A stretch of 64,000 nucleotides of DNA from Pseudomonas sp. M30-35. GTDB lineage: Bacteria > Pseudomonadota > Gammaproteobacteria > Pseudomonadales > Pseudomonadaceae. The stretch lies in contig NZ_CP020892.1 in assembly GCF_002163625.1 (NCBI RefSeq), positions 2,790,001-2,854,000 of the forward strand, in the 5' to 3' direction. The number at the start of each line of letters is the position of its first letter. Positions within the stretch are counted from its first letter, which is position 1. This document shows, piece after piece, positions 43,782 to 52,902 of this stretch. The position numbers and the translations under genes are program-made. The notes beneath the pieces were generated by a model. It was not told the origin of the DNA. It saw only the letters and a list, made by a program, of their open reading frames with translations, and made no database searches.

Positions 43782-44321
43782 TCAACCCTCCTTAACCAGA
43801 CCGAGATCAGTCAACACATTACGCGTGGCGCTAAAGTAGCGAACGTAGCCGGTGCAACGGCAAATATGATGACCGAGGCTGTCTTCAATAACCTGTTCCA
43901 GCTGGCTGTTAACGATCGGCTTACGCTGAAGCTTCTCCACCAATAAGGTCGCGGCATTAACGAAACCGGGTGCGCAGTAACTGCACTGAAAGGCAAACTC
44001 ATCGACGAAACGCTGCTGGATCGGATTTAGCTCGGTAACCTTGCCCTGCTCATCACGGCTCGCGTGACCTTCAATGGTCCGCACTTTTTTGCCTGCGAAG
44101 TAGTGCGCACCGGTGATGCAGGTACGCACCTCTTCGCTGGTACCGTCGGGATTATCGACGATCACCACACAGGCATGGCAAATACCCTGACCACAGCCCA
44201 AGCGTGAGCCGGTGAGGTTTTTGTATTCGTGCAGGTAATCGATCATCGGCAGGTCATCAGGGATGTCCGCCGAGTCGACGGTTTTACCGTTGAGGGTCAG
44301 TTGCAGCGGACGATTAGCCAT
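43782..44321 (-). CDS. 2Fe-2S subunit of a molybdenum hydroxylase
   Basis: A 179-residue protein of the CoxS/IorA kind with two [2Fe-2S] clusters. The plant-type site is LGCGQGICHACVV near residue 50 with a further Cys in VRTCITG, and the C-terminal alpha-helical site has FQCSYCAPGF near 115 and HHICRCTGY near 152. It moves electrons from the Mo centre to the cytochrome. The ATG at 44321 has AAGGAGG upstream and overlaps the large subunit by 8 bases; the longer open frame upstream is just antisense-frame read-through of the Mo gene. Confidence 0.93.
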   Translation of the reverse strand: MANRPLQLTLNGKTVDSADIPDDLPMIDYLHEYKNLTGSRLGCGQGICHACVVIVDNPDGTSEEVRTCITGAHYFAGKKVRTIEGHASRDEQGKVTELNPIQQRFVDEFAFQCSYCAPGFVNAATLLVEKLQRKPIVNSQLEQVIEDSLGHHICRCTGYVRYFSATRNVLTDLGLVKEG

Positions 44322-47145
44322 TGAGGGCCTCCTTGATGCGCGCAGAAGTGATGGGTAAATCGCGGATGCGTTTACCGATTGCGTGGGCGACGGCATTGCC
44401 GATGGCGCCGACAATCGGGATCATCACCACTTCGGCAATACCCTTCGATGGATCGCTTGCCGACAGCGGCGGCAAAATTTCTGCGCTCTGCTTCCAGACG
44501 GCAACATGGCGCGACATCGGTAAACGGTAGCGGTTGAAGTTCCAGTCACCCTCCCCCGGCCCGCCTTCATACAACGGCATTTCCTCCATCAGCGCGTGCC
44601 CAATACCCATGGCAATCCCGCCTTCAAGCTGGCCCTTGACCAACTCTTCAACCAACACCCGACCGCACTCGACCCATGAGTGATGATTAAGCACCTGCAC
44701 CTCATGGGTGCCCTTGTTCACTTTCAGCTCGACCAGCGTCGCCACCGGACTGTAGTAAGTCACCGCCGCGTTATTGAGCTGGGTGTCCGGGTAATGCACA
44801 TTCTGACGGTCCAGCAGGTGGAAACCGGCGCTGTTCATCTGTGCCTTTTTCACGTCCGCAGCCCCCTCCCCATACTTCACCGCCAGCCCATCAAGCGGCA
44901 AACGCTCGCGGACACCATCAATGCTGAACTCGGCCTCAGCCCAACTCCAACGGTTAAAACCATGCACGGTCGCGCCAGTGACAAGACCGCGCTCATGCGC
45001 GTGCTTGGCCAGCTCAGCAAAGCTCAGCGGTTGCATGCCATTGGCGGTGAGCTTGCCATCAACCCAATGCGCATCTTCACGGCGCACCACGTATGGATTT
45101 GCCTGACCGCCATACGGACCTTGGCGCCAGATCTGCAGCGCCGCTGGCCATAAACCATGGTTGAACAGCACCCGCGCGGCCTCACGCGTTGCGTGGCTAA
45201 AGTAGTACGCTGAATTGGTTGCCGACGAGGCCGAAGCCAGCTTTCCAACCCAGCGTGGGTTGCGCAAGAAGTTGTCTTGCTCGGCCTGACTCATGGTGTA
45301 GGGATTACCGCCGCTGGTGAGCTGCAACTCTTTCCATTCGGTTTCACCGGTTTTCACTTCACTCGCTGGCATGCCAAGAAAATCAGCCACGACCAAGGCT
45401 TGCGAGGTCGACATACCGGTACCGATTTCGATACCAATGTGACGCAGGCTAATGTGCCCCTCGGCCGTAAACTCTACGCTGGCCATCGGTGCCTCAGAAC
45501 CGGTACCGAAGTCTTTCTGGCAAATGGCGAAACCGACGCCGTGCCAGTGATCTGGATCTTGCGCCTCACGTTGTTGTTTCAACGCATCACGGTTTTTCCA
45601 GGTCTCATGAACAGCTGCTTTATCGAGAATTTCATGCAAACGCAACGCACCGGCAGGCACCGCGCCCTGGGTATTTTTCATGCCTGAAACCATGGCGTTT
45701 TTCTTGCGCAGGTCAATCGCATCAATACCCAGTCGCTCGGCAATTTCGTCAACCATCATCTCGGTAGACGCCATGCTTTGCAGCGTGCCATAACCGCGCA
45801 TCGACCCAGCCTCAACTGCGCGTGAATGATAGGCCGTAACCTGCAAGTCATTCTGCGGCATGTAGTAAATTGACTGCGCTGCGGTGGCGCCAACCGCCGC
45901 CACCGAAGGGCTGTAGTTGGCTCGCCCACCACCATCAACAGTCATTTCAGCGCGGAAAATCTTGAAGCTGTAGTCGCTCTTGTCTACCGCCAGTTGGTAA
46001 CGAATATCGAATGGATGGCGCTTGATTCCACTTTGGAACTGCTCATAGCGATCGTTGGCCAGACGAACCGGCACACCATCGCCATACAGCGCAGCAAGGG
46101 CTGCATAGTAGACAAAGATATTGTGGTCCTTGGAGCCGTAACCGACGGTATAACCCGGGTGCATATTCAGGTTATTCAGACCGAAACGCGATGGCGCGAT
46201 CATTTTCGCGGTTTCCGTCGCTGTCTCGTGTGGACACTGCGTTGCGACTACAAAATGCAAGGTTTTGGTTGCTCGGTCGTACCAACCATTACCATTGTCC
46301 GGCTCCATCGCGGCGGGTTCGATTGACGGCGTTTTGTAGCGCTCATCAAAGACCAGCCAGTTGTCCGGCGGGCTGTCGATCTGTTGCTTCATTCGCTCGG
46401 CATAAAATAGCCCGCGCTCAGTCAAGTTGCCGTGCAGATCTGGTTGGGAGTCCCACACCGGACGACGGTTACGCAACATCGGGAAAAGGATCGAATCCTT
46501 GAGGCTGGCGAACTCGTCTTCATCCGCAGAGGTTGCACCACCAACTCGTACATAGCGAAAGCTGCCGTAGGGATCCGTCTGGTATAACGGTGCCTTGGCA
46601 CCATAGCGGATCGCCTTGTCATTGAACTTGAGTTTGGCTTTAGCCTGACGAAATCGCTCAAAGTCGTTCCAGATCAGAATAGCCACTGGGTGGCCGATAA
46701 ACATCGGCACTTTACCAATCGGTAGCAATGGATCTGGGGCGTGCTCTTCCGGAAAGACGATGCCATCTTTGAGCAGGTCTTCAGCGGTGACGATCCGGTC
46801 TGGCTGCAACTCGGTACCGAGCCACGACAAGTCCATACCCGCATAGATATGATCGGCTTTAATGGTTTTCAGCAACATGGCGTGACCCTGCTGCTGTGGC
46901 CAACCGGGCATGTCCTTCGCACGGATGTCACGGGCGAAGACTTTGCTGCCGCATACTTTGGACAACGCATCGTTACGCGAGCGCGCCTTGCCATTGTTGC
47001 CGAGCCACTGCTCGGAAGGTACTGTCACGCTGCTTTCCATCAAGGCTGCCATGGCCTTACTACTCAGCGGCATAAGCGTCACGCTCACGCCCGCAACCAG
47101 CCCGCCCTGAAGGAACGAGCGTCGGGAAATATCACGGTTGGACAT
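44314..47145 (-). CDS. Tat-exported molybdopterin-binding hydroxylase large subunit
   Basis: A 943-residue xanthine-oxidase-family subunit of the isoquinoline-1-oxidoreductase/aldehyde dehydrogenase branch. It opens with a Tat signal, SNRDISRRSFLQGG followed by a hydrophobic stretch ending SSKAMA, so it is folded before export. The a/b hammerhead domain is near 60-180, then MoCo-binding domains with GYTVGYGSKDHN, SRAVEAGSMRGYG, GIEIGTGMSTSQALV and the C-terminal KGIAEVVMIPIVGAIGNA that holds the catalytic Glu (in AEV where GEP is common). Substrate cannot be fixed; aldehydes or N-heterocycles are usual. With the 2Fe-2S and cytochrome subunits it forms one operon. Confidence 0.9.
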   Translation of the reverse strand: MSNRDISRRSFLQGGLVAGVSVTLMPLSSKAMAALMESSVTVPSEQWLGNNGKARSRNDALSKVCGSKVFARDIRAKDMPGWPQQQGHAMLLKTIKADHIYAGMDLSWLGTELQPDRIVTAEDLLKDGIVFPEEHAPDPLLPIGKVPMFIGHPVAILIWNDFERFRQAKAKLKFNDKAIRYGAKAPLYQTDPYGSFRYVRVGGATSADEDEFASLKDSILFPMLRNRRPVWDSQPDLHGNLTERGLFYAERMKQQIDSPPDNWLVFDERYKTPSIEPAAMEPDNGNGWYDRATKTLHFVVATQCPHETATETAKMIAPSRFGLNNLNMHPGYTVGYGSKDHNIFVYYAALAALYGDGVPVRLANDRYEQFQSGIKRHPFDIRYQLAVDKSDYSFKIFRAEMTVDGGGRANYSPSVAAVGATAAQSIYYMPQNDLQVTAYHSRAVEAGSMRGYGTLQSMASTEMMVDEIAERLGIDAIDLRKKNAMVSGMKNTQGAVPAGALRLHEILDKAAVHETWKNRDALKQQREAQDPDHWHGVGFAICQKDFGTGSEAPMASVEFTAEGHISLRHIGIEIGTGMSTSQALVVADFLGMPASEVKTGETEWKELQLTSGGNPYTMSQAEQDNFLRNPRWVGKLASASSATNSAYYFSHATREAARVLFNHGLWPAALQIWRQGPYGGQANPYVVRREDAHWVDGKLTANGMQPLSFAELAKHAHERGLVTGATVHGFNRWSWAEAEFSIDGVRERLPLDGLAVKYGEGAADVKKAQMNSAGFHLLDRQNVHYPDTQLNNAAVTYYSPVATLVELKVNKGTHEVQVLNHHSWVECGRVLVEELVKGQLEGGIAMGIGHALMEEMPLYEGGPGEGDWNFNRYRLPMSRHVAVWKQSAEILPPLSASDPSKGIAEVVMIPIVGAIGNAVAHAIGKRIRDLPITSARIKEALNG

Positions 47146-47523
47146 AAATCATCCTCTAGACGGTTATCACTCCGCCTTTTTGCTTATGTATTGGAAGCCA
47201 CAACTGAACCATGCGCTCTTTGGACATAGCCAAGCGCTCTGCCGACAGTATAAAGCTGACCTAGCGGTTAAGTTATTAGTTTTCTGCTCTTGCGGCAAAT
47301 AACTTGTTACAAACACTGGAAGTGAATGCTGTGCCGAGCGCGTCAACAACACCGGCTGTTGTGGATCAAAGCGTAAGTACAATCTGGCCCGCAATGCCCG
47401 AGCCAGGCGTAATTTACCGGTGATCGCTGGTGCATCCAGCTGACCTTGAACAGAGACTTGCTAGAGTTCTCAGACGATCCCTAAATAAAAACGACAACTC
47501 GTTAAAAAGGATGCTGGTGTTCA
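47146..47523. other. Divergent intergenic region
   Basis: About 378 bases between the Mo-hydroxylase operon and the CPA1 antiporter. It must carry both promoters, but no clear -35/-10 pair, sigma-54 site, FNR-type box or repeat stands out. Open frames here are antisense noise. Confidence 0.5.
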
Positions 47524-48780
47524 ATGCTCGACATTATTGCGCTATTTCTCTGCATAACAGCGGTGCTCGCCTACCTTAATCGACGGTATATAGGCCTGCC
47601 GCCCGCTATTGGCGTGATGGGTATTGCGCTGGCTCTGTCGCTATTCAACATGACATTGGACGCATTGGGCTTTCACACTCTGCACAGGCTTGAGCAGTCG
47701 ATGGTCGAGTCCATCGACTTTTCTGAACTACTGATGCAGGGCATTTTGTCGTTGCTGCTGTTCGCAGGTGCGCTGCACGTTAACTTGTCACAACTGCGTG
47801 CCTATCGCTGGCAAGTCGCTTCTCTGGCAGTCGTGGGCACGACCTTATCGACGCTATTTATCGGCTTTGTGCTTTGGGCACTGCTCTCTCTGACCGATCT
47901 ACAATTACCGCTTGCCTACTGCCTGGTTTTCGGCGCGCTCATCTCACCCACTGACCCTATAGCGGTAATGGGAATCCTCAAGTCCGCTGGCGCACCGAAG
48001 AGCGTTGAATTGGTGATCTCTGGCGAATCGCTGTTTAACGATGGCGTCAGCGTCGTATTGTTTTCGCTAATTGTGGCGATGATCGCCAGCGGTGAAACAC
48101 CGTCCGTTTTCGGAGCAACACAACTCTTGCTCAAGGAAGCTGGCGGCGGCATCCTCTTGGGCGCAGCAGTTGGCTACATCACTTACCGCATGCTCAAGAG
48201 TATCGACAGCTACCAAGAAGAAGTGCTCATCACTCTGGCAGCAGTGCTTGGCGCCTATGCCGTTGCCACTCACTTGCACATTTCAGGTCCGCTGGCGATG
48301 GTTGTGATGGGCTTGATCGTCGGTAACCAAGGCCGCTCTTATGCGATGTCTGAGCAGACCGAGAAAAACGTCGATATGTTCTGGGAGCTGATCGATGAAA
48401 TTCTCAACGCGGTGCTGTTTGTGTTGATCGGCCTCGAAGTGATTTTGATCCAGTTTTCCAATTCACTGATTGCCACAGGCCTGATGATTATCCTGCTGAC
48501 CTTGCTTTCGCGGCTGCTGACAGTTGGGCTGCCGATTGCGTTGTTGGGCCAGCGCTTTCGCTTGCCCGAAGGTGCATGGAGCGTGGTTACTTGGGGCGGC
48601 TTGCGCGGCGGAATATCGGTGGCGCTGGCGCTATCGCTGCCGCCGGGTGAGGCGCGCGACGTGGTGGTGTCTCTCACCTATTTGGTGGTGGTTTTTTCAA
48701 TCTTGGTGCAGGGCATGACCATTGGCAAACTGGTCAAACGCGTGATCCCTTGCGATAAAAACGCAATGCACAATAACTAA
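47524..48780 (+). CDS. CPA1-family Na+(K+)/H+ antiporter
   Basis: A 418-residue membrane protein with about twelve hydrophobic segments, matching NhaP-like CPA1 antiporters. The ion-binding motif FGALISPTDPIAVM is near residue 140 and the GESLFNDGVSVVLF motif near 165, with the acidic residues intact; a later LRGGISVALALSLP block near 360 is typical. It has no C-terminal regulatory tail. It probably extrudes Na+ or K+ in exchange for protons at alkaline pH. The 3' end converges on the RES toxin gene with a 9-base gap. Confidence 0.9.
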   Translation: MLDIIALFLCITAVLAYLNRRYIGLPPAIGVMGIALALSLFNMTLDALGFHTLHRLEQSMVESIDFSELLMQGILSLLLFAGALHVNLSQLRAYRWQVASLAVVGTTLSTLFIGFVLWALLSLTDLQLPLAYCLVFGALISPTDPIAVMGILKSAGAPKSVELVISGESLFNDGVSVVLFSLIVAMIASGETPSVFGATQLLLKEAGGGILLGAAVGYITYRMLKSIDSYQEEVLITLAAVLGAYAVATHLHISGPLAMVVMGLIVGNQGRSYAMSEQTEKNVDMFWELIDEILNAVLFVLIGLEVILIQFSNSLIATGLMIILLTLLSRLLTVGLPIALLGQRFRLPEGAWSVVTWGGLRGGISVALALSLPPGEARDVVVSLTYLVVVFSILVQGMTIGKLVKRVIPCDKNAMHNN

Positions 48781-48789
48781 GACCTGAAC

Positions 48790-49491
48790 TCACTCGGCGC
48801 AGAGTTGGCCAAGCCGATTGACGCTGATAATTTGCCCATTCCAGATCATCTCGTAATGGGCGGCCTGGATAATCGATGTAACCGGTCGTGGTGTCAGCAG
48901 AGCCCAGCAGACGCTGCCCGACGAGCGCACCGAGTTGTAGCGCAGGCCCAGACAGTTGTCTTGTTTGGCTGCTCGCCCCAGAAGCTGCGCTTGGCTGTAA
49001 TCGTCAGGCGTATATATCGGGTCCGTCAGCGGCACCTCGGTCGCGTCTCGCATCCCCTCATCGGAGAAAGTGCACCTAAGCCCTCGGAAGACAAAACGTT
49101 CATAGCTGAGGCCATGCACGTTCGCCCAATACTTGCCCTGATGGTGGCGCACTTCAGCAATGGCCACATCCATCTTGTCGGCCAGGTACAACACACCATA
49201 ACTGCCATCGCTAAAGCATGAGCCTGCCGGGTTCACATGGGTAAACGGCGCTGTTGCGTAGGAGCATCCAACGATGCCGAACGGAATCTCGCTACGCGCG
49301 ATCAATTCCAACTGACCGATTTCATTCTGCAAGCGAGGGTTGGTAATCGCCTGTAGTCGATAAATCGTTTCAAAATCGGCTGCATCAGCAACGTCATCGA
49401 ACAAGGCAATGGGCGGAAACTTCGAATTAACCAGACGATAAGCCTGCAAGCTCTCGCCGTCCAAAACGGCAAGGCTATTGAGCTTTACCAC
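48790..49491 (-). CDS. RES-domain NAD+-degrading toxin
   Basis: A 233-residue RES-family protein. Typical blocks are LQAYRLVNSKFPPIALFD with the conserved Arg, SDGSYGVLYLADKMDVAIAEV, and NSVRSSGSVCWALL with Ser residues of the active pocket. RES toxins (MbcT/ParT-like) consume NAD+, by phosphorolysis, or modify Prs. The start is GTG and overlaps the upstream antitoxin gene by 7 bases, so the pair is translationally coupled in the antitoxin-first order normal for this class. Confidence 0.88.
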   Translation of the reverse strand: MVKLNSLAVLDGESLQAYRLVNSKFPPIALFDDVADAADFETIYRLQAITNPRLQNEIGQLELIARSEIPFGIVGCSYATAPFTHVNPAGSCFSDGSYGVLYLADKMDVAIAEVRHHQGKYWANVHGLSYERFVFRGLRCTFSDEGMRDATEVPLTDPIYTPDDYSQAQLLGRAAKQDNCLGLRYNSVRSSGSVCWALLTPRPVTSIIQAAHYEMIWNGQIISVNRLGQLCAE

Positions 49492-49889
49492 TGAGCACCG
49501 CGCAACGCATCGATCCGCCGGAATGTCTCATACAGCGAGATCATGTCGCCTTGCGCGATGATCTCAAGTGGTGCACGACCATTGAAGAACTCGTTGCTGT
49601 TCTCCATCGAGACAAAACCATAAACATTTTCAGGATTGTCGAACACGAGACGCAGCGCGGCATGGATATTCAACACAAAGCTGATGCGCTGCATCTGATC
49701 AGAGTCCAGGCCGACCGCCCACTCAGCGTCACGTTGTTTGGCTCGTGTGTAAGTGCTGCGCGAAATGCGCAACACTCTACAAGCCTGATCAGCCGTGGCC
49801 TGCCACTTGTCGAGAATATTCAAGGCCGCCCGCAGGCCTACCACGCACTGACTCTTGGAAAAATCCTGAGGTTGGATAACTGCGCTCAT
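49485..49889 (-). CDS. Xre/MbcA/ParS antitoxin (DUF2384)
   Basis: A 134-residue antitoxin. The N-terminal half is an Xre-like helix-turn-helix (LDKWQATADQACRVLRISRSTYTRA, about 27-52) for DNA binding; the C-terminal part is the MbcA/ParS toxin-binding domain (LGLDSDQMQRISFVLNIH, FDNPENVYGFVSMEN, FNGRAPLEIIAQGD). It would neutralise the RES toxin and repress its own operon. A symmetric site lies immediately upstream at 49910-49946. Confidence 0.88.
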   Translation of the reverse strand: MSAVIQPQDFSKSQCVVGLRAALNILDKWQATADQACRVLRISRSTYTRAKQRDAEWAVGLDSDQMQRISFVLNIHAALRLVFDNPENVYGFVSMENSNEFFNGRAPLEIIAQGDMISLYETFRRIDALRGAQW

Positions 49890-49909
49890 CTGTGCTGCTC
49901 CACCAACAA

Positions 49910-49946
49910 TCTACAGACCTAAATTTAGCAAAAATTAGTCTACAGA
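49910..49946. promoter_or_regulatory. Candidate autoregulatory operator of the RES/Xre pair
   Basis: A direct repeat TCTACAGA at 49910-49917 and 49939-49946 (29 bases apart) frames a perfect palindrome CTAAATTTAG (49919-49928) and a second ATTAG half. It begins 21 bases before the antitoxin start, a usual place for Xre binding. Confidence 0.5.
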
Positions 49947-50033
49947 ACAACAACCCCTTCAACTATTGCGGTTTTGCCTGAGCTAGAAGAGATTCATCCA
50001 TGGCTCCACATCCAAATAGGCAATGCCTAAACG

Positions 50034-50798
50034 CTAACGACGGGCAATAATGAAAAGCCGTGGAAATGGTAGCAACACACTGCCATCGGCGAGTGCCGGA
50101 TAGGCGCGGCTAATTCGTTGTAGATAATCAGCGATAAAGGCGTCCTGCTCTGAAGCAGTCAAGGGTATTAAGAATGGGCGCAAGGCTGTGCCCTTGAACC
50201 ACTCCACCACCGCCTGATGGCCGTCGGCCAAGGGGTGATAATAGGTCGTGCGCCAGACATCCACTGTGCTGCAATGTGGGCTCAGCAGCTCATAATAGAA
50301 GCTCGCCGTGTGCCGCTCATTGTGTTTAACACCGCCAATCTTGTCGGCCCATGGCCCGTTAACTGCGACTTCGCGGGCGAGTACGTGGGCTGGCTCAGCC
50401 AAGTTGTCTGGCATCTGAACCGCCAAGGTTCCAGCGGGCTGCAGTTGCTCGATTAAATGCGGATAGAGCGCGGCATGCTCCGGCAACCATTGCAGCGAAG
50501 CATTCGCCAAGATCAGGTCAAGTTTGTGGCCCGACTGCCAACCAGAAATGTCTGCCAGTTCAACGTTAACACCTGGCAGGCGCTGGCGCGCCTTATCCAG
50601 CATATCCGCGGAGCTGTCGATAGCCGTTACCGCGGCACCTGGAAAGCGCTGCATCAGCACTTCAGTAGAGTTACCGGGCCCACAACCGAGGTCAACGGCA
50701 GTGCGCACCTCGGCATTGGCAATTGCGGCGACAAGATCGCGAACCGGGCGAGTTCGTTGTTGCTCGAACATTGAATACTGCTGTGCAGACCAACTCAT
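50034..50798 (-). CDS. tam: Trans-aconitate 2-methyltransferase-like SAM methyltransferase
   Basis: A 254-residue class I methyltransferase. Motif I AVDLGCGPGNSTEVL is near residue 33 and the acidic end of strand 2 at VTAIDSSADMLDKAR; the DLILANASLQWLPEH and the LRPFLIPLTASEQDAFIADYL tail fit the Tam family, which methylates trans-aconitate that inhibits aconitase. AAGGAAGCAGTG precedes the ATG giving MSWSAQQYSMFE; the 21-residue upstream extension lacks support. It is a single gene. Confidence 0.85.
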   Translation of the reverse strand: MSWSAQQYSMFEQQRTRPVRDLVAAIANAEVRTAVDLGCGPGNSTEVLMQRFPGAAVTAIDSSADMLDKARQRLPGVNVELADISGWQSGHKLDLILANASLQWLPEHAALYPHLIEQLQPAGTLAVQMPDNLAEPAHVLAREVAVNGPWADKIGGVKHNERHTASFYYELLSPHCSTVDVWRTTYYHPLADGHQAVVEWFKGTALRPFLIPLTASEQDAFIADYLQRISRAYPALADGSVLLPFPRLFIIARR

Positions 50799-50885
50799 CA
50801 CTGCTTCCTTTTTGACAGGTGCGGGGATGCACAGAGTAGTCCTTGCGCACCAGGAGAACAAAGCCTCAGATAACCGATTACCCGC

Positions 50886-51779
50886 TTAAAGCCCGCGCTG
50901 CCACTCTTGACGAAGATGCGCCTGTTGCGGACGTTCGATAGCTTCGCGGACCTGTGCCAGCAAGCGCTGCTTATCGGCACCCAAGTTGCCTTTGAGTACC
51001 AAATAGTTCGAAGCGTGGTCACTGCGAAAGACTGTGTTCTTGAGTTCAAGACCTTGGAGCAATCGCTCGATCTCAACAAACAACTGCGCCTGTGTCAGTT
51101 GTTCAAAGTCAGCAAAACCGCGACGTAAGCGTGCTTCGCCCTGCGGAAAACTGACCACCAAGGTCGACAGGAATTCAGGCTGCGAGGCATTCATCAGCCG
51201 GGCTGAATTATCGGCATGCTGCTCGGTCAACACGCTGCCACCCAAACCATTGAGAATCATCACTGAGCGCGTGATGCCCGCCTCGCCTAGCTTCTCCAGC
51301 GCGCTAAGGCTCGACTCATAAGTCTCACCCTTGTTGATACGCGCCAGAACCTCGTCGTCGCCTGACTCACAACCCACGTAAGCCATTCGCAACCCCGCGT
51401 CGGCTAACTCTTTTAGCTCGGCGACTGACTTCTTACGCAAGTTACGTGGCAGGCAGTAGCTTGATACTCGATTAACATCGGGCATGTGCTCGCGGATTGC
51501 ACTGAGAATATTCAGCAAGCGTCGGGTTGGCAGCACCAATGCATCGCCATCCGCCAGAAATACCCGCTGCACAATCAACTGCTCGCCAGCCTTGCGAATT
51601 TCCTCAAGCACCAACGCCTCATCGCGCGCGCGAAATTTCTTTTGCGGCTGAGTGTACATTTCACAGAAGCTGCAATTGTTCCATGAACAGCCATTGGTGA
51701 CCGGTAAGATCAGCGAGTGCGCCTCACTTGGTGGGCGAAATACCGGCTCGATGTAGTCGATAGGAAATGCAGCAGCCAT
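50886..51779 (-). CDS. Radical SAM protein
   Basis: A 297-residue radical SAM protein. The cluster Cys are in NGCSWNNCSFCEMY near residue 30, spaced C-x4-C-x2-C and not the canonical C-x3-C-x2-C, as occurs in several Elp3/HemN-like subfamilies. VFLADGDALVLPTRRL, YVGCESGDDEVLARINKGE and a RSVMILNGLGG block follow the core barrel. No partner gene or substrate is evident; it runs in the same direction as tam with 87 bases between. The start ATG is preceded by a weak site. Confidence 0.82.
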   Translation of the reverse strand: MAAAFPIDYIEPVFRPPSEAHSLILPVTNGCSWNNCSFCEMYTQPQKKFRARDEALVLEEIRKAGEQLIVQRVFLADGDALVLPTRRLLNILSAIREHMPDVNRVSSYCLPRNLRKKSVAELKELADAGLRMAYVGCESGDDEVLARINKGETYESSLSALEKLGEAGITRSVMILNGLGGSVLTEQHADNSARLMNASQPEFLSTLVVSFPQGEARLRRGFADFEQLTQAQLFVEIERLLQGLELKNTVFRSDHASNYLVLKGNLGADKQRLLAQVREAIERPQQAHLRQEWQRGL

Positions 51780-52018
51780 AGGAAATCACTCAAGCTCAAT
51801 CAATTAAATCGCTTTAAAGCCTGCGCGGTTCTAGCGATCGATAGGCGCGAAAGATCGCATTTATGCGCTATGGTACAAGCGAACATTGGCCAATCCGCGC
51901 AGCTATCTAGATACAGTTGGTGGCTAATTAGAAGCGCTACATACACAGAGAGTGTAAAGGCTATAGCTGGTTTCGGCACATGGGCCTAAACCAGCTGAAT
52001 AACAGCTAAATGGCTTAG

Positions 52019-52188
52019 GGAACCGCTGAAAAACTACTGCGCTAGATATTACTGGGGCAGCCCGTGCTGCGTTAAAAAACTGCTCAAAATACTCATTTAG
52101 GCCAACTAAAGTCGAGCGCGACCCCGGCCGCTTTTTCGCACTTTTTTGCCTTGTACTATCGTCGCTCGCTACCTTTTTCAGAAGTTCC
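52019..52188. mobile_element. MITE-like repeat, copy B
   Basis: A 170-bp non-coding element ended by imperfect terminal inverted repeats, GGAACCGCTGAAAAA at 52019-52033 and the complement of GGAACTTCTGAAAAA at 52174-52188 (3 mismatches). It is flanked by TTAG on both sides (52015-52018 and 52189-52192). TTAG fits the YTAR target of IS5-group elements. Its interior matches copy A (5734-5968) in inverted orientation but lacks the extra block of about 60 bases. The right duplication overlaps the stop codon of the tetR gene. No transposase is encoded. Confidence 0.75.
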
Positions 52189-52827
52189 TTAGCTGCTGGG
52201 AGTATCACTGTCGCGCTTACGCTTGTTGCCCATGCGCACGCCAATGTCCATCAGGAACTGGAAGAAACCTTCCTGGTCTTCCAGAACATTGCTCCAGAAT
52301 GGCGAGTGATACAGCGCAACAGCGCCGTGTACCAAAGCCCATGCGGCGCAATAGTGGAAGTACGGCGGCACGTCTTCGAGCTTACCTTCGGCAATCCGGC
52401 CCTTGATCAACAAGGTCAGGCGCTCGAAGTTGGAAGCACGAATTTTATGCAACTCTTCAACCATTTCCGGGACTTGATTGCCCTTGACCACCTTTTCCTC
52501 AAGACGGTCAAACAGACGATAACGCTGTGGGTCGCGCATGCGGAACTCAAAGTAGGCACGCGACAGGGCTTCCTGGTCACGGTCGACATCGGCCGAGTGC
52601 AGCAACTCGTTCAGATCACGCTCGTAGTCGAGCATCAGGCGCAGATAAATCTCAGCCTTGGATTTGAAGTGTTTGTAGATGGTGCCTTTACCAATCCCTA
52701 CTGCGTCGGCGATCATCTCGACAGTCACACTGTCTTCGCCTTGCTCAAGGAATAGTTTTAGCGAAGTGTCGAGAATTTCTTGCTCACGGCGACGAAACTC
52801 ACGGACCTTACGGGGTTCTTTCTGCAT
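52189..52827 (-). CDS. TetR-family regulator
   Basis: A 212-residue TetR regulator: helix-turn-helix at about 18-65 (LKLFLEQGEDSVTVEMIADAV, GIGKGTIYKHFKSKAEIYLRL) and an all-helical ligand domain with FHYCAAWALVHGAVALYHSPF. A basic tail (GNKRKRDSD) ends the chain. Divergent from a class V aminotransferase-like gene, separated by 75 bases, so it may regulate that gene. The stop codon TAA is part of the CTAA/TTAG target duplication of MITE-like copy B, which inserted right behind the gene without changing the product. Confidence 0.88.
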   Translation of the reverse strand: MQKEPRKVREFRRREQEILDTSLKLFLEQGEDSVTVEMIADAVGIGKGTIYKHFKSKAEIYLRLMLDYERDLNELLHSADVDRDQEALSRAYFEFRMRDPQRYRLFDRLEEKVVKGNQVPEMVEELHKIRASNFERLTLLIKGRIAEGKLEDVPPYFHYCAAWALVHGAVALYHSPFWSNVLEDQEGFFQFLMDIGVRMGNKRKRDSDTPSS

Positions 52828-52902
52828 AAAGGGACTAAGTGGTCAAAAATCGAAGCCGGCTATTATGCCTCAATAGCGCCAAATTGCACGGATCATCCGA
52901 CC

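Noticed and set aside
47146..47523. Anr/Fnr box TTGTGGATCAA near 47357
   Set aside because: Half-site spacing is too short for TTGAT-N4-ATCAA, so not supported.
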